Counted from the stretch's first letter, positions 15,723-29,155 are shown. The stretch: DNA of 64,000 bases from Aeromonas lusitana (GCF_002812985.1 NZ_PGCP01000041.1:1-64000); one strand, 5' to 3'. Notes: a model not told the origin generated them from the sequence alone. A program made the numbers and translations.

Positions 15723-16706
15723 CTAGTTGGTGCGGAACAATGCCTCGATGGACAGTCCTTGCCCCAGCAGGATCTCCCGCAGGCGACGCAGTCCCTCCAC
15801 CTGGATCTGGCGCACCCGCTCCCGGGTCAGCCCTATCTCGGCACCCACGTCTTCCAGGGTCGCCGGCTCATAGCCGAGCAGACCGAAGCGACGGGCCAGC
15901 ACCTCACGCTGTTTGGGATTTAGTTCCTCCAGCCAGTGCACAATGCTGGCACGCATGTCGTCGTCCTGGGACTCCAGCTCGGGGCCCATGCCGCGCTCGT
16001 CGGAGAGCACGTCCAGCAGCGCCTTGTCCCGATCGCCGCCGATGGGGGTATCCACAGAGGTGATCTTCTCGTTGAGCTTGAGCATGCGGTTCACGTCGTC
16101 CACCGAGCGATCCAGCGCGTGGGCTATGTCTTCGGCGGTGGGTTCGTGATCGAGACGATGGGAGAGCTCCCGCGCGGTACGCAGGTAGACGTTCAGCTCC
16201 TTGACCACGTGGATGGGCAGGCGGATAGTGCGGGTCTGGTTCATGATGGCCCGCTCTATGGTCTGGCGGATCCACCAGGTGGCATAGGTGGAGAAACGGA
16301 AGCCGCGCTCGGGGTCGAATTTCTCGACCGCGCGGATAAGACCGAGGTTACCCTCTTCGATGAGATCCAGCAGCACCAGGCCGCGGTTGTTGTAGCGCCG
16401 GGCAATCTTGACCACTAGACGCAGGTTGGACTCGATCATGCGCTTGCGGGCGGCTTTGTCACCGCGCAAGGCACGACGGGCGTAGTAGACTTCCTCTTCG
16501 GCAGTGAGCAAGGGGGAGAATCCTATCTCCCCCAGGTAGAGCTGGGTGGCATCCATTACCTTGTTCAGTTCGGGCACCATGAGCTCGTCGGAGATGATCT
16601 CCTCAGCCTCGGCGGTGACTTCCTGAACTTCTTCTTCCTCTTGAGACTCCAGCTCCTCGTCGAACTCTAACTCTGCATCCTGCATTACCAGTTGTTCTTG
16701 GCTCAT
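15723..16706 (-). CDS. rpoS: Stationary-phase sigma factor S (sigma 38)
   Basis: 327 residues (E. coli 330). Acidic N-terminus, region 1.2 [15 protein letters not shown], region 2 [28 protein letters not shown], region 3 and region 4 [24 protein letters not shown]. It directs general stress and stationary-phase transcription. It lies directly after nlpD, whose coding region usually holds the main rpoS promoter; that promoter was not located here. Confidence 0.98.
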   Translation of the reverse strand: MSQEQLVMQDAELEFDEELESQEEEEVQEVTAEAEEIISDELMVPELNKVMDATQLYLGEIGFSPLLTAEEEVYYARRALRGDKAARKRMIESNLRLVVKIARRYNNRGLVLLDLIEEGNLGLIRAVEKFDPERGFRFSTYATWWIRQTIERAIMNQTRTIRLPIHVVKELNVYLRTARELSHRLDHEPTAEDIAHALDRSVDDVNRMLKLNEKITSVDTPIGGDRDKALLDVLSDERGMGPELESQDDDMRASIVHWLEELNPKQREVLARRFGLLGYEPATLEDVGAEIGLTRERVRQIQVEGLRRLREILLGQGLSIEALFRTN

Positions 16707-16752
16707 GATATGTCTCCCTGACCTGAACCAGAGTAAGACCTAGCTCTCTGGG

Positions 16753-17811
16753 TTAACGCTTTGGCAAATAGCCCATCGGGTTGATTGACTTGCCTTTGTA
16801 CCGGATTTCGAAGTGCAAGCGCACATCCGGCGCATCCGTGCTACCCATATTCGCGATAACCGCTCCACCTTTGACGGAGTCTCCCTCCTTCACCCGCAAG
16901 TCATCGTTGTGGGCATAAGCAGAGAGATAGTCATCGTTGTGCTTGAGAATAATCAGCTTGCCGTAACCCCGCAGTGCACTCCCCGCATAGACCACCTTGC
17001 CGCCGCTCGCTGCGTAGATGGGTTGCCCCTTCTGGCCCGAGATGTCGATGCCCTTGTTGCCCTGTTCCGCAACGGAGAAGCCTTCGACAATTCGGCCTTG
17101 CGTCGGCCAGTGCCATGAGAGTGACGACTGGGGACTGCTGTTTTTTTGTTCTTTCGGCTGAGCGTATGCTGTTGAAGATGCCGGAGCAATGCTTTTTTGT
17201 GCGATGAACGGAGTGGTCGTACCTGCTGGCGCCGTTGCCAGGGGTTTTGGCCCCGTGCTGGTCACGGTCGGGGTCGTCACCGCCACCATCTGGCTACCGC
17301 TCGCCGATGGCACGCTCAACACCTGGCCCACGTGCAGACCATAAGGTGCCTGCAGATTGTTACGCTGCGCCAGGGTCTGGTTGGAGACGTTGAACTGACG
17401 ACCTATGCTGCTCAGGGTGTCACCACGGCGCACCTCATAGGTGCCGTTGCCGGTCGCGACCGGGCGGCTGACCGCCATGCCGGTGCTGGCCACGGCGCCG
17501 GAGGAGCCATCCAGCCGGAGCTGCTGGCCCGGATAGATGTTGTAGGGCGGGCTGATGCCGTTGAGGCTGGTCAGTGACGCGACGTCCATGCCGGAGCGGA
17601 AAGCGATGGAGTAGAGGGTGTCCCCTCTGACCACAGTGTAACTGCCGCCCTGAATGCCCGGCTTGGCCATGCCTTGACGGGTCGGAATGGTCGAGGCAAC
17701 GGGATCGTTACCCAGACTCTGTACCGGAGCAGCAGTCTTGCTGGAAGAGCAGGCAAGCAGCAGCCATGACAACACGACAACACCGCTCCCTTGCCAAACA
17801 CGCGAACGCAT
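16753..17811 (-). CDS. nlpD: Murein hydrolase activator lipoprotein NlpD
   Basis: 352 residues. Lipoprotein signal (VVVLSWLLLACSSS, lipid Cys at about 21), two LysM domains (GGSYTVVRGDTLYSIAFRSG, about 56-100, and GTYEVRRGDTLSSIGRQF, about 123-167), then a C-terminal LytM/M23 domain. The usual zinc ligands are lost (GNKGIDISG replaces HxGxD), as in E. coli NlpD, so it activates the amidase AmiC rather than cutting peptidoglycan. Upstream of rpoS and downstream of yqaA/pcm/surE. Confidence 0.95.
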   Translation of the reverse strand: MRSRVWQGSGVVVLSWLLLACSSSKTAAPVQSLGNDPVASTIPTRQGMAKPGIQGGSYTVVRGDTLYSIAFRSGMDVASLTSLNGISPPYNIYPGQQLRLDGSSGAVASTGMAVSRPVATGNGTYEVRRGDTLSSIGRQFNVSNQTLAQRNNLQAPYGLHVGQVLSVPSASGSQMVAVTTPTVTSTGPKPLATAPAGTTTPFIAQKSIAPASSTAYAQPKEQKNSSPQSSLSWHWPTQGRIVEGFSVAEQGNKGIDISGQKGQPIYAASGGKVVYAGSALRGYGKLIILKHNDDYLSAYAHNDDLRVKEGDSVKGGAVIANMGSTDAPDVRLHFEIRYKGKSINPMGYLPKR

Positions 17812-17820
17812 AGTGGATCC

Positions 17821-18402
17821 TTAACGACTAAACCAGAAATAGGCCGCAATGGCCAAACCAATACAGAGCCAACCCAGCACATCCACATAGTGCATCAGCT
17901 TGCGCTCCATTTTCTCACCGCCCCAACGCATCAGCCCCGCCACCAGGAAGAAGCGCATGCCGCGACCGATGAGAGAGGTCACGATGAAAGGCAGCAGCGC
18001 CATATGGAGCAGACCCGCCGTGACGGTAAACACCTTGTAGGGGATCGGCGTGAAACTGGCAATAAAAATCACCCAGATGCCCCATTGTTCAAACCACTGT
18101 TCCGCCAGCACTATCTTGTCTTCATAACCGACCGAGACCACCAGGGGTTGCACCACGGGATCCCAGAGGGCGTAACCCAGCAGATAGCCAAACAAGGCCC
18201 CCAACACCGAGAACAGGGTCGCCAGGCCGGCGTAGTGCCAGGCCCGCTGGGGCTTGCCGAGCGCCATGGGCGCCAGCATCACGTCCACCGGGATGGGCCA
18301 GAACACCGACTCGATGAAGGCGGTGATCGCCAGATAATAGGGGGCGTAACGATGGCGGGCCCATTGCATCACCACGGCATAGAGGCGGGAAAACAACTTC
18401 AC
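17821..18402 (-). CDS. yqaA: YqaA-type VTT/DedA-like membrane protein
   Basis: 193 residues with about five membrane segments; the N-terminal [27 protein letters not shown] and central [31 protein letters not shown] are VTT-domain motifs (a glycine/proline re-entrant loop, then an arginine in a helix). Relatives are linked to lipid scrambling and envelope homeostasis; the specific role is unknown. The GTG start overlaps the pcm stop (GTGA), so translation is coupled. Confidence 0.85.
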   Translation of the reverse strand: MKLFSRLYAVVMQWARHRYAPYYLAITAFIESVFWPIPVDVMLAPMALGKPQRAWHYAGLATLFSVLGALFGYLLGYALWDPVVQPLVVSVGYEDKIVLAEQWFEQWGIWVIFIASFTPIPYKVFTVTAGLLHMALLPFIVTSLIGRGMRFFLVAGLMRWGGEKMERKLMHYVDVLGWLCIGLAIAAYFWFSR

Positions 18403-19016
18403 TCAACATCTCCGTCGATTAGGGGAACAAACCGCACCGGCTCCAGGACCCGGCTGGTCAATTGGGAGCCGGAACGCTCGATGAGTTGCAGCGTCTGTTG
18501 GCTGTCCCCCACCGGCAGCACCAGGCGGCCGCCATCGGCCAGCTGATCGGTCAGCGCCTTGGGCACCTCGCTCGCCGCCGCCGTCACCAAGATAGCGTCA
18601 AACGGTCCCTTGTTGGGCCAGCCAAGCCAGCCGTTGCCGTGCTTGGCAGAGACGTTGTGCAAGTCGAGCTGACGCAGCCGGCGCCTGGCCAGAAACTGCA
18701 GCGACTTGATCCGCTCCACCGTGTAGACATGCTCCACCAGGTGGGCCAGTACCGCGGTCTGGTACCCAGAGCCAGTGCCGATCTCCAGCACATGGGCCGG
18801 ATTGTTCTGGATCAGCAGCTCGGTCATCCGTGCCACCATGTAAGGCTGCGAGATGGTCTGGCCGTGGCCGATGGGCAGGGCCGTGTTGTCCCAGGCCTTG
18901 TGGGCCATGGCTTCGTCCACGAACAGCTGGCGCGGCACCTTCGCAATCGCCGCGAGTACCCGGAAATCACGCACGTCCTGCGCGATCAGCTGATTCAAAA
19001 GGCGCTGTACTATCAC
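18399..19016 (-). CDS. pcm: Protein-L-isoaspartate O-methyltransferase
   Basis: 205 residues. It repairs damaged aspartyl residues with S-adenosylmethionine. Motifs: [17 protein letters not shown] (substrate loop), [16 protein letters not shown] (motif I, SAM binding) and [14 protein letters not shown] (motif II). The GTG at 19016 is used, with an AAGG element upstream. Part of surE-pcm-yqaA-nlpD-rpoS. Confidence 0.96.
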   Translation of the reverse strand: MIVQRLLNQLIAQDVRDFRVLAAIAKVPRQLFVDEAMAHKAWDNTALPIGHGQTISQPYMVARMTELLIQNNPAHVLEIGTGSGYQTAVLAHLVEHVYTVERIKSLQFLARRRLRQLDLHNVSAKHGNGWLGWPNKGPFDAILVTAAASEVPKALTDQLADGGRLVLPVGDSQQTLQLIERSGSQLTSRVLEPVRFVPLIDGDVE

Positions 19017-19020
19017 ACCT

Positions 19021-19767
19021 TCATCCCTGCAGATCCAACCAGGCTCCCAGACCCGCCAGACTGCTGTAGGCAGTCATGTCGATGGTCAACGGGGTGATGG
19101 AGACATAACCCTGTTCGATGGCCGCAAAATCCGTGCCCTCCCCCGCATCCTGCTGGTTGCCCGGCGGGCCAATCCAGTAGATGGGTTGACCACGGGGATC
19201 CTCGGCGCGGATCACCGACTCGGCGCGATGGCGGTTGCCAAGGCGAGTCACTCTTATCCCTTTTATCTGCTCAAGGGGCAGGTCCGGCACGTTCACGTTG
19301 AGGATCTGATCGGCGGGCAGCGGATGCACCATCAGGCCCCGCACCAGCTGGGCCGCATAGTGCGCCGCCGTGGCGAAGTGAGTCTTGCCCACCAGGGAGA
19401 TGGCCAGGGACGGGAAGCCCAGATGGCGCCCCTCGGTCGCGGCGGCGACCGTGCCCGAGTAGATGACGTCATCCCCCAGGTTGGCGCCGTGGTTGATACC
19501 GGCCACCACCATGTCAGGTTCCGGTCGCACCAGCTCGTTGACCGCCAGGTGCACGCAGTCCGTCGGCGTGCCTTTGACCGCATAATACCCTGATTCGCTG
19601 ATGCGGGTGACCCGCAGCGGCACTTCCAGCGTCAAGGAGTGACTTGCCCCGCTGCGGTTGCGATCCGGCGCCACCACTATGACCTCGCCACAGGCCGTCA
19701 GGGCCGAGCTGAGGGCACGAATACCCTCGGCATGTACTCCATCGTCATTACTGACCAGAATTCGCAT
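19021..19767 (-). CDS. surE: 5'/3'-nucleotidase SurE
   Basis: 248 residues. [19 protein letters not shown] gives the metal-binding Asp pair (D8, D9), [13 protein letters not shown] the catalytic loop, and [27 protein letters not shown] the Asn ligand and phosphate loop. It dephosphorylates nucleoside monophosphates and short polyphosphate in stress or stationary phase. The start lies inside the end of truD (20-nt overlap). Confidence 0.96.
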   Translation of the reverse strand: MRILVSNDDGVHAEGIRALSSALTACGEVIVVAPDRNRSGASHSLTLEVPLRVTRISESGYYAVKGTPTDCVHLAVNELVRPEPDMVVAGINHGANLGDDVIYSGTVAAATEGRHLGFPSLAISLVGKTHFATAAHYAAQLVRGLMVHPLPADQILNVNVPDLPLEQIKGIRVTRLGNRHRAESVIRAEDPRGQPIYWIGPPGNQQDAGEGTDFAAIEQGYVSITPLTIDMTAYSSLAGLGAWLDLQG

Positions 19768-20809
19768 CGGTTGGGTTCCTGAAACCGTGATCGGCCTCTT
19801 CGGCCTGCATTAACTCGCGTACCACGCTGGTGGCAAAGGCCCCGGCCGGCAGGAAGAAGGAGAGGGTCAAGACGCCCTCCTCCAGTGTCCAATTCATCCC
19901 TTCGGGTTTGAGCAGCAGCGGGCGTCTGTCCTGATCCAGCCCGGCCTTCTCCAGACCGGCGCACCAGTCGGCGTAAGCGGCCAGCACCCCTTGCTCGAAC
20001 TCGGCAGCGGCGCCCTGACTGGCCAGTCGGCCACGACCCCACTGGGGAGCTGTCAGTTGCACGTCGCCGGAGGCAAGACGCGCCTCCAGTTCCGGGGTCA
20101 GCGTCTCCTCGCTGAAGATGGAGTGGCTGCCCTTGAGCATCACGCAGTCACCGGCCAGCAGCTGATGGGCCAGCCCTTGCTCGATGCGGGCGCTGACGAT
20201 GGTGTTGAACAGCATGCTGCGGGCGGCGGAGAGATACAAAGATCGCTTGTTGCGATCGTTGATCCGCTTGCCGGCAAACATCGCCTTGGCCGCTTCCAGG
20301 TTGTTGCCACCGCGACCGAAACGCTGCTCGCCATAGTAGTTCGGCACCCCCTGGGCGGCGATGGCCTGCAGCCGGGTCTCCAGCCCCTCGGCCTGCTCAA
20401 GGCCGGTGAGGCGCAGGCGGAAGTGGTTACCCTTGAGGTAACCGACCCGCAGCTTCTTGTTGTGACGCTTGGCCTGCAGGATCTGGATGCTGTCGCTCTG
20501 GATGACAGACAGGTCCGGCTCCCCCTTGCCCGGCAGGTGAATGCCGAACCACTGCTCGGTCACCGCATGGCGATCTTTCAGACCCGCCCAGGTCACCGCA
20601 TTGCGATTGACCCCGGCCGCATCCGCCAGCAGGCCCGCCACCCAGGCGGTGTTCTCGCCGGTCTTGCGCACCCGCACGAAGATGTGTTCCCCCTCGCCGC
20701 AGGGCTCGAAGCCGAGATCCTCGACCACCACGAAGTCGCTGGCCTCGGCCTTGAGAATACCGCGGGCGGTGGGCGCCCCGTGCAGATAGCTAAGCTGTTC
20801 CAGCATCAT
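19748..20809 (-). CDS. truD: tRNA pseudouridine(13) synthase TruD
   Basis: 353 residues. It modifies U13 of tRNA-Glu. Family signature [25 protein letters not shown] carries the catalytic Asp (motif GxKDRxA), with [18 protein letters not shown] further on. The start ATG at 20809 (or 20806) overlaps the ispF stop as ATGA. Between ispF and surE, the conserved gammaproteobacterial order. Confidence 0.95.
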   Translation of the reverse strand: MMLEQLSYLHGAPTARGILKAEASDFVVVEDLGFEPCGEGEHIFVRVRKTGENTAWVAGLLADAAGVNRNAVTWAGLKDRHAVTEQWFGIHLPGKGEPDLSVIQSDSIQILQAKRHNKKLRVGYLKGNHFRLRLTGLEQAEGLETRLQAIAAQGVPNYYGEQRFGRGGNNLEAAKAMFAGKRINDRNKRSLYLSAARSMLFNTIVSARIEQGLAHQLLAGDCVMLKGSHSIFSEETLTPELEARLASGDVQLTAPQWGRGRLASQGAAAEFEQGVLAAYADWCAGLEKAGLDQDRRPLLLKPEGMNWTLEEGVLTLSFFLPAGAFATSVVRELMQAEEADHGFRNPTDANSGQ

Positions 20810-21282
20810 TGTTTCACCAGTAAGACGACGGCTTCGGTGGCGATCCCTTCCTTGCGCCCCGTGAAGCCCAGCTGTTCCGTGGTGGTCGCCTTGACGTTCA
20901 CCCGGTTCAAGTCACATTGCAGATCCGCCGCCAGCACGGCGCACATGGCCTCGATATGGGGGGCCATCTTGGGGGCCTGGGCTATGATAGTCACGTCCAG
21001 ATTGCCGATGGCATAGCCCGCTTGCAGCACCCGGGCGTACACGTCCCGCAGCAGGATACGGCTGTCGATACCCTTGAACTCGGCGGCCGTGTCGGGGAAG
21101 TGACGGCCGATGTCGCCGGCGCCGATGGCCCCCAGCAGGGCATCGCTCACCGCGTGCAGTACCACATCACCGTCGGAGTGAGCCAGCAGGCCCTGCTCGT
21201 ACGGGACGGCGACGCCGCCCAGCATGCAGGGGCCGACCCCGCCAAACTTGTGTACATCAAAACCATGACCAATGCGGATCAT
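20806..21282 (-). CDS. ispF: 2-C-methyl-D-erythritol 2,4-cyclodiphosphate synthase
   Basis: 158 residues. MEP-pathway enzyme forming MEc[17 protein letters not shown] (zinc Asp/His), [21 protein letters not shown] (third zinc His and active-site loop), and [21 protein letters not shown] (C-terminal binding loop). Operon ftsB-ispD-ispF-truD-surE. Confidence 0.97.
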   Translation of the reverse strand: MIRIGHGFDVHKFGGVGPCMLGGVAVPYEQGLLAHSDGDVVLHAVSDALLGAIGAGDIGRHFPDTAAEFKGIDSRILLRDVYARVLQAGYAIGNLDVTIIAQAPKMAPHIEAMCAVLAADLQCDLNRVNVKATTTEQLGFTGRKEGIATEAVVLLVKQ

Positions 21283-21319
21283 GTCTGCTCCTTTACGTCA
21301 CTTTCGTCGCAAAAACGGA

Positions 21320-22021
21320 TTATGCCTGCTGGCTTAAAAACAGTCCGGCCAGGGCGAGATCTTCCGGCCGGGTCACCTTGATATTGTCGGCGCGCCCTTC
21401 CACCATGCGCACCGTGAAACCGGCGCGCTCCATGGCGGAGGCCTCATCCGTGATGATGGCCCCCAGGGCCAGGCCCTCTTCCAGCGCCCGCTTGAGGCGA
21501 GCGGTGGGAAACATCTGTGGGGTCAGGGCATGCCAGAGCTGTTCGCGCTCGACGGTCGCCAAAATGTTGCCTGCGGCATCGGTGCGCTTCATGGTATCGC
21601 GCACCCGGCTGCCGAGGATGGCGCCATCGCACGTCATGGCGGTGGCAATAAGCGCATCGAGATCGCCCTGGCACAGACAGGGACGGGCGGCATCGTGCAC
21701 CAGCACCCAGTCAGCGCTCGCCACCTGCAGGGCGTTGAGCACCGAGTAGGCGCGCTCCGCGCCTCCCTCTACCCGCAGGACCCGAGGGTCGGCCGCCACC
21801 GGCAGTCGTTCGAACCAGTCATCATGGGGCGCCAGCGCTACGATTACCTGAGTCACCGCAGGGTGACGCAATAAAACGCCGACAGAGTGCTCGATGATGG
21901 TTTTATCCGCTACCGGCAGATACTGTTTCGGGACGTCGGCGCCCATCCGGCTGCCGATGCCGGCGGCCGGCACTATCGCAGTCAGGCCGCCCGCAGTCAG
22001 CCCGGTTGGCAGATCAATCAT
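21320..22021 (-). CDS. ispD: 2-C-methyl-D-erythritol 4-phosphate cytidylyltransferase
   Basis: 233 residues. AIVPAAGIGSRMGADVPKQYLPV is the nucleotidyltransferase P-loop with the catalytic Arg/Lys; VLVHDAARPCL and ADNIKVTRPEDLALA complete the CTP and MEP sites. It makes CDP-ME in isoprenoid synthesis. ATG 22021 is preferred because it gives an N-terminus closest to relatives; ATG 22036 is possible. Either overlaps the 3' end of ftsB. Confidence 0.95.
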   Translation of the reverse strand: MIDLPTGLTAGGLTAIVPAAGIGSRMGADVPKQYLPVADKTIIEHSVGVLLRHPAVTQVIVALAPHDDWFERLPVAADPRVLRVEGGAERAYSVLNALQVASADWVLVHDAARPCLCQGDLDALIATAMTCDGAILGSRVRDTMKRTDAAGNILATVEREQLWHALTPQMFPTARLKRALEEGLALGAIITDEASAMERAGFTVRMVEGRADNIKVTRPEDLALAGLFLSQQA

Positions 22022-22331
22022 CGTAGGGCGCACCATCCGGCTCTGTTACCTGGTCTTGTTCCTTGGGGATGATCCGGTAGAAGGTCTCACCCTGCTTGAT
22101 GTAGCCAAGATCGTTGCGAGACAGCTCCTCGATGGCCTCGAGGCCCGAGGTCAGATCGTCAATTTCACGGTAAATCAGGTTGTTGCGGTCCTTGAGAACC
22201 AGATTGTCCTGCTGCTGACGGTCATTGGCGTCGGAGAGTTCCCGATAGTCGGAGAGGCCGTTCTTCCCCAGCCAGAAGTCATATTGCAGCCCTCCCAACA
22301 GGAGGAGCAGGATTAGAGTGAGTAGCCGCAT
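22014..22331 (-). CDS. ftsB: Cell division protein FtsB
   Basis: 105 residues: one N-terminal membrane helix (MRLLTLILLLLLGGLQYDFWLGKNG), a periplasmic coiled coil (about 25-70), and the conserved LGYIKQGETFYRIIP end. It forms the FtsQLB divisome-activation complex. ATG 22331 has AAGGAG upstream. Paired with ispD as in E. coli. Confidence 0.95.
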   Translation of the reverse strand: MRLLTLILLLLLGGLQYDFWLGKNGLSDYRELSDANDRQQQDNLVLKDRNNLIYREIDDLTSGLEAIEELSRNDLGYIKQGETFYRIIPKEQDQVTEPDGAPYDD

Positions 22332-22503
22332 GCACTGAGTCTCCTTCAAGCGGCCTAGTTTCCCATATTCGCAGGCAAGACAAAAGGAAGCCGATGAACC
22401 AGACGGGCAGGCGGGAATAAAAAAGGCGGCAAGCCGAGGGCTTAAACGAGAGAGAAGGGGGCGAAAACCGCTCAGGGCCGGCCGTGGCGGTAAGCCCGGA
22501 TGT

Positions 22504-22537
22504 AAAAAAGCCCCGCCACAAGGTGGCGGGGCTTTTT
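22504..22537 (-). terminator. Terminator of eno
   Basis: GCCCCGCCAC and GTGGCGGGGC, 10-bp perfect stem, AAG/CTT loop, followed by TTTTTT on the minus strand. Confidence 0.9.
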
Positions 22538-22559
22538 GCAGCTCAAGTGAAACGCGGCA

Positions 22560-23938
<1,379 letters not shown>

Positions 23939-23950
23939 ATTTATTTTCAA

Positions 23951-25606
<1,656 letters not shown>

Positions 25607-25654
25607 TTAGGGAATTTTAAGGGGTGCTTCGGGGATGAAGCAGGACGGGGAAAC

Positions 25655-25683
25655 AGTATACCAAAACCCCCTCTCCCAAACAA
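25655..25683 (-). promoter_or_regulatory. Promoter of pyrG
   Basis: Minus strand TTGTTT, 17 bp, TATACT. The predicted leader of about 60 nt contains TGCTTC/GAAGCA, a small hairpin. Confidence 0.6.
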
Positions 25684-25729
25684 TGAACAAAAATCTATCA
25701 GGCTCCCCGCCCCCTCGTCTTGCGCCAAA

Positions 25730-26527
25730 TCAACTTTGTTCGGTTTCCTTGGCCTTGTCCCAGGCGGCGTCGAGCTTCTCCAGGGTGCAATCGGTCATTT
25801 TCAAGCCTTCCGCGGCAATAAACTGCTCAACCTGTCGAAAACGACGCTCGAACTTCCCGTTCGCGGCCCGCAGTACCTGCTCGGGATCCTTGCCCAGATG
25901 GCGCACCAGGTTGACGGTGGCAAACAGCAGATCGCCGAGCTCGTCGCTCACCCGCGCCTCGTCCACATCCACCATCAGTGCCTCTTCCATCACCTCTTCG
26001 ATCTCCTCGTGGATCTTGTCCACCACGGGGCCGAGTGTCTTCCAGTCGAAACCGACCGTGGCGCAGCGCTTCTGGATCTTGGCGGCCCGGGTCAGGGCCG
26101 GCAGCGCCAGCGGGATATCGTCCAGCACGCTCTCTTTGTCCAGCGCCGCCCGCTCCTTGGCCTTTTCGGCCTCCCAGTTCACCTTGACCGCCTGCTCGTC
26201 GCCGAGGTCGGCGTCGGAGAAGACATGGGGATGACGGCGAATGAGCTTCTCGCTCACGGTATCGACGATGTCGGCGAAATCGAACAGCCCCTGCTCCTTG
26301 CCGAGCTGGGCGTAGAACACCACCTGGAACAGCAGATCCCCGAGTTCACCCTTCAATCCGTCCCAATCCTGGGTTTCGATGGCATCGGCGACCTCGTAGG
26401 CCTCCTCCAGGGTATGGGGCACTATGGTCTGGAAGCTCTGTTTCAGATCCCAGGGGCAACCCCCGTCCGGGGAGCGCAATTGAGCCATGATGTCGAGCAA
26501 CTGAGGCAGGTCGTAATGTTGGCGCAT
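25730..26527 (-). CDS. mazG: Nucleoside triphosphate pyrophosphohydrolase MazG
   Basis: 265 residues (E. coli 263), two MazG helical domains. Each has an EExxE...ExxD metal motif: [12 protein letters not shown] with [15 protein letters not shown], and [12 protein letters not shown] with [19 protein letters not shown]. It hydrolyses (d)NTPs and lowers ppGpp-linked cell death. It lies beside relA as in E. coli. ATG 26527 gives [14 protein letters not shown]; a diverged second copy of this start lies upstream at 26587-26631. Confidence 0.95.
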   Translation of the reverse strand: MRQHYDLPQLLDIMAQLRSPDGGCPWDLKQSFQTIVPHTLEEAYEVADAIETQDWDGLKGELGDLLFQVVFYAQLGKEQGLFDFADIVDTVSEKLIRRHPHVFSDADLGDEQAVKVNWEAEKAKERAALDKESVLDDIPLALPALTRAAKIQKRCATVGFDWKTLGPVVDKIHEEIEEVMEEALMVDVDEARVSDELGDLLFATVNLVRHLGKDPEQVLRAANGKFERRFRQVEQFIAAEGLKMTDCTLEKLDAAWDKAKETEQS

Positions 26528-26586
26528 GGCATTTTCACTCTGATTTGTTAAAAAGGGTCGGAACAATCATCAGCAACGCAGACCGC

Positions 26587-26631
26587 TCATATCATGTCGA
26601 GTAGTTGGGGCAAGTCGTAACGTGGGGACAT
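26587..26631 (-). pseudogene. Remnant of a second mazG 5' end
   Basis: A 14-codon open frame, [14 protein letters not shown] then stop, lies 59 bp upstream of mazG on the same strand and mirrors [14 protein letters not shown] of the live gene. DNA differs at many third positions but keeps ATGTCGAG and AAGTCGTAA-type runs on the plus strand. It is too long and too well framed for chance. It may be untranslated scar or a short upstream frame in the relA-mazG transcript. Confidence 0.75.
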
Positions 26632-26660
26632 AAGCGGTTCACTTCATCAAAGGGGCAAAG

Positions 26661-26683
26661 AACAACCGGCCACAGGGGCCGGT
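26661..26683 (-). terminator. Hairpin after relA
   Basis: ACCGGCC, CCTGT loop, GGCCGGT, then TGTTCTTTG on the minus strand. A moderate terminator between relA and mazG. Confidence 0.65.
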
Positions 26684-26692
26684 CGGTTGATA

Positions 26693-28903
26693 TCACAGGC
26701 GCTTGGCGCTGATCACGTCGTTGAGCTGACTGAGCTTGGCGAGCGCCCGGTTGAAGGCGTTGATGTTGTAGATCTCCAGCTCCATGTCGATCTCGGCGGT
26801 CTGCTCGCGCACATTGGAGCGTGAACGCACCCCCATCACGTTGATCTTCTCGTTGGCGAGCACGGTGGTGATGTCACGCAGCAGGCCGGATCTGTCGTTG
26901 GAGAGGATGCGGATGGTGAGGCCGTAGCCGCCGGAGTAGTTCTCCCCCCAGACCGCCTCGATCAGCCGCTCCGGGTTGCGGCGAGACAGCTCTTTGAGTT
27001 GTTCGCAATCGTCCCTGTGGATGGAGACGCCGCGACCCATGGTGATGAAGCCTTGGATGCTGTCCCCCGGGATGGGCTGGCAGCAGCGGGCGATGTGGGT
27101 CATCAGATTGCCGACCCCTTCCACCACTATGTGATCCTTGGGCTTGGGGCGGAACGGCACGTTGGCCTTCTGCTCCAGCTTCTCCAACAGGCGGCGATCC
27201 TCTTCCTCCGCCGTCGGCTTGTTGTAGCGGGTGTCCAGGTAGTTGAGCAGCTGGTTGATGCGGATGTCGCCGCTGCCGATGCCGGCCAGCAGGTCCTCCA
27301 GCTCCTCCGCATGGAAGCGCTCCAGCACCACCTTGTCCACCTTGGAGAGGGTCAGGTTGTGGCGGTCCAGTTCTTTTTCCAGCAGCTCCTTGCCGGCGGC
27401 TATGTTCTTGTCCCGATCCAGTTTTCTGAACCAGGTCGCCACCTTGGCCCGCGCCCGGCTGGAACGCAGGAAGCCGGCGTTCGGGTTCATCCAGTCGCGG
27501 CTCGGGTTCGGCTCCTTCTGGGTGATGACCTCCACCTGATCACCGGTCTGCAGGGTATAGGTGAAGGGCACGATGCGACCATCCACCTTGGTGCCGATGC
27601 AGCGGTGGCCGATCATGCTGTGCACGTGATAGGCGAAGTCGAGCGGCGTGGCGCCGGCAGGCAGATCGATCACATCCCCCTTGGGAGTGAAGACATAAAC
27701 CCTGTCCTCGAACACCTGACTGCGCAGATCGTCCAACAGGGAGCCACTTTCCGACAGATCCTCCTGCCAGGCGAGGAGCTTGCGCAGCCACTCGATCTTG
27801 TCCTCGAAGGTGCTGGTCTTGGCGGCAGCCTGGGCCCCTTCCTTGTAGCGCCAGTGGGCGGCGACACCGAGCTCCGCGTCCTGATGCATCTGATCGGTAC
27901 GGATCTGGATCTCGACCGTCTTGCCTTCTTCCCCCACCACGACTGTATGGATGGACTGGTAGCCGTTCGGCTTGGGATTGGCGACATAGTCGTCGAACTC
28001 GCGGGGAATATGGTGGAAATGGGTGTGCACTATGCCAAGCGCCGCGTAGCAATCCTGCAGCCGCTTGGTCACCACTCGCACCGCACGCACATCGAACAGC
28101 TCGTTGAACTCGAGGTGTTTTTTCTGCATCTTGCGCCAGATGCTGTAGATGTGTTTCGGGCGGCCATAGACTTCGGCCTCGACCCCGGCCTCGGCCAGCG
28201 CATCGCGCAGGGTCTGCACGAATTCGCGGATGTAGCGTTCCCGATCGAGGCGTTTCTCGTCGAGTTGCTTGGCGATCTGCTTGTAGGTGTCCGGGTGCAG
28301 GTAACGGAAGGCGAGATCTTCGAGCTCCCATTTGAGCTGACCGATACCGAGCCGGTTGGCGAGCGGGGCATAGATGTTGGTGATCTCCTGGGCCATCAGC
28401 ACCCGGGTCTCTTCATCCGCCTTCTTCGCCTCCCGCAGGCAGGCGATCCGCTCCGCCAGCTTGATCACCACGGCGCGCACATCTTCCACCATGGCGAGCA
28501 GCATGCGGCGCACGTTGTCCACCTGCTCCGGCGAGGTCTCGCTGCGGTGCAGGGTCTGCAGGGAGCGGATGGCCTCCATCTCCAGCACCCCTTCCACCAG
28601 CTTGGCGATCTTGGGACCGAAGTCCTCGTTCACCTTCTCCTGAGGGATGAGACCCGCTTCGACGAAGGGGTAGAGGATGGCAGCCTTGAGGGTGGCGAGA
28701 TCCATGCTGAGCATCAGCAGGATACCCACCATCTCGACGCCACGCACCAGCAGACGGCTGGTGAGCGCCTCGTCGCCGAGGGTCAGGCAAAACTGGTATA
28801 CGGTTCGCAGCTGATTCTTGTCACTCTCACTCAAACCGAGTGAGTTGACCCACTCTTCCAGAGTGAAATTGTCTTTCAAATGAATATCGCGCACCGCAAC
28901 CAT
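26693..28903 (-). CDS. relA: GTP pyrophosphokinase (ppGpp synthetase I)
   Basis: 736 residues (E. coli 744). An N-terminal pseudo-hydrolase domain lacks the HDxxED metal site (the region reads LLMSMDLATLKAAILYP). Then come the synthetase domain (DVRAVRVVTKRLQDCYAALG; YQSIHTVVVG), TGS (VYVFTPKGDVIDLPAGATPLDFAYHVH), a zinc-finger-like CCQPIPGD segment and a C-terminal ACT domain. It is activated on ribosomes by uncharged tRNA. ATG 28903 has GGATT upstream; upstream codons of the open frame are not RelA-like. Confidence 0.97.
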   Translation of the reverse strand: MVAVRDIHLKDNFTLEEWVNSLGLSESDKNQLRTVYQFCLTLGDEALTSRLLVRGVEMVGILLMLSMDLATLKAAILYPFVEAGLIPQEKVNEDFGPKIAKLVEGVLEMEAIRSLQTLHRSETSPEQVDNVRRMLLAMVEDVRAVVIKLAERIACLREAKKADEETRVLMAQEITNIYAPLANRLGIGQLKWELEDLAFRYLHPDTYKQIAKQLDEKRLDRERYIREFVQTLRDALAEAGVEAEVYGRPKHIYSIWRKMQKKHLEFNELFDVRAVRVVTKRLQDCYAALGIVHTHFHHIPREFDDYVANPKPNGYQSIHTVVVGEEGKTVEIQIRTDQMHQDAELGVAAHWRYKEGAQAAAKTSTFEDKIEWLRKLLAWQEDLSESGSLLDDLRSQVFEDRVYVFTPKGDVIDLPAGATPLDFAYHVHSMIGHRCIGTKVDGRIVPFTYTLQTGDQVEVITQKEPNPSRDWMNPNAGFLRSSRARAKVATWFRKLDRDKNIAAGKELLEKELDRHNLTLSKVDKVVLERFHAEELEDLLAGIGSGDIRINQLLNYLDTRYNKPTAEEEDRRLLEKLEQKANVPFRPKPKDHIVVEGVGNLMTHIARCCQPIPGDSIQGFITMGRGVSIHRDDCEQLKELSRRNPERLIEAVWGENYSGGYGLTIRILSNDRSGLLRDITTVLANEKINVMGVRSRSNVREQTAEIDMELEIYNINAFNRALAKLSQLNDVISAKRL

Positions 28904-29155
28904 GGTATCAATCCTTAAAAGTGGGGGGCCGGAGCCTGTGCTCCCTGTGCCCCTCATCTGCTGATGACTGCCTCAAATGGGGATAGACTCGGGACTTTTC
29001 AAGGCATGCCACCGTTCAAGGCGACAGGGAGCCCCCGCACATCCATCCCATTTTCGACGATCTAGATTACCCCAATCATGCCTCTCCAGACAGTGTGCCG
29101 TGTGCCGGATGCGTGAGAGAAATGACCAGCTCCCACCCCATCAGGCACAGCCTGA

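Noticed and set aside
22332-22559. Second eno terminator or remnant between eno and ftsB
   Set aside because: A CCTCGGCTTGCCGCC-TTTTTT stretch exists but does not fold into a convincing stem or align with the eno end.
26999-28843. 614-codon open frame antisense to relA
   Set aside because: Same kind of GC-driven shadow; RelA on the other strand is full length.
28904-29155. Gene-end remnant between relA and rlmD
   Set aside because: The 250-bp gap was compared with both gene ends; no convincing alignment and no gene seen.
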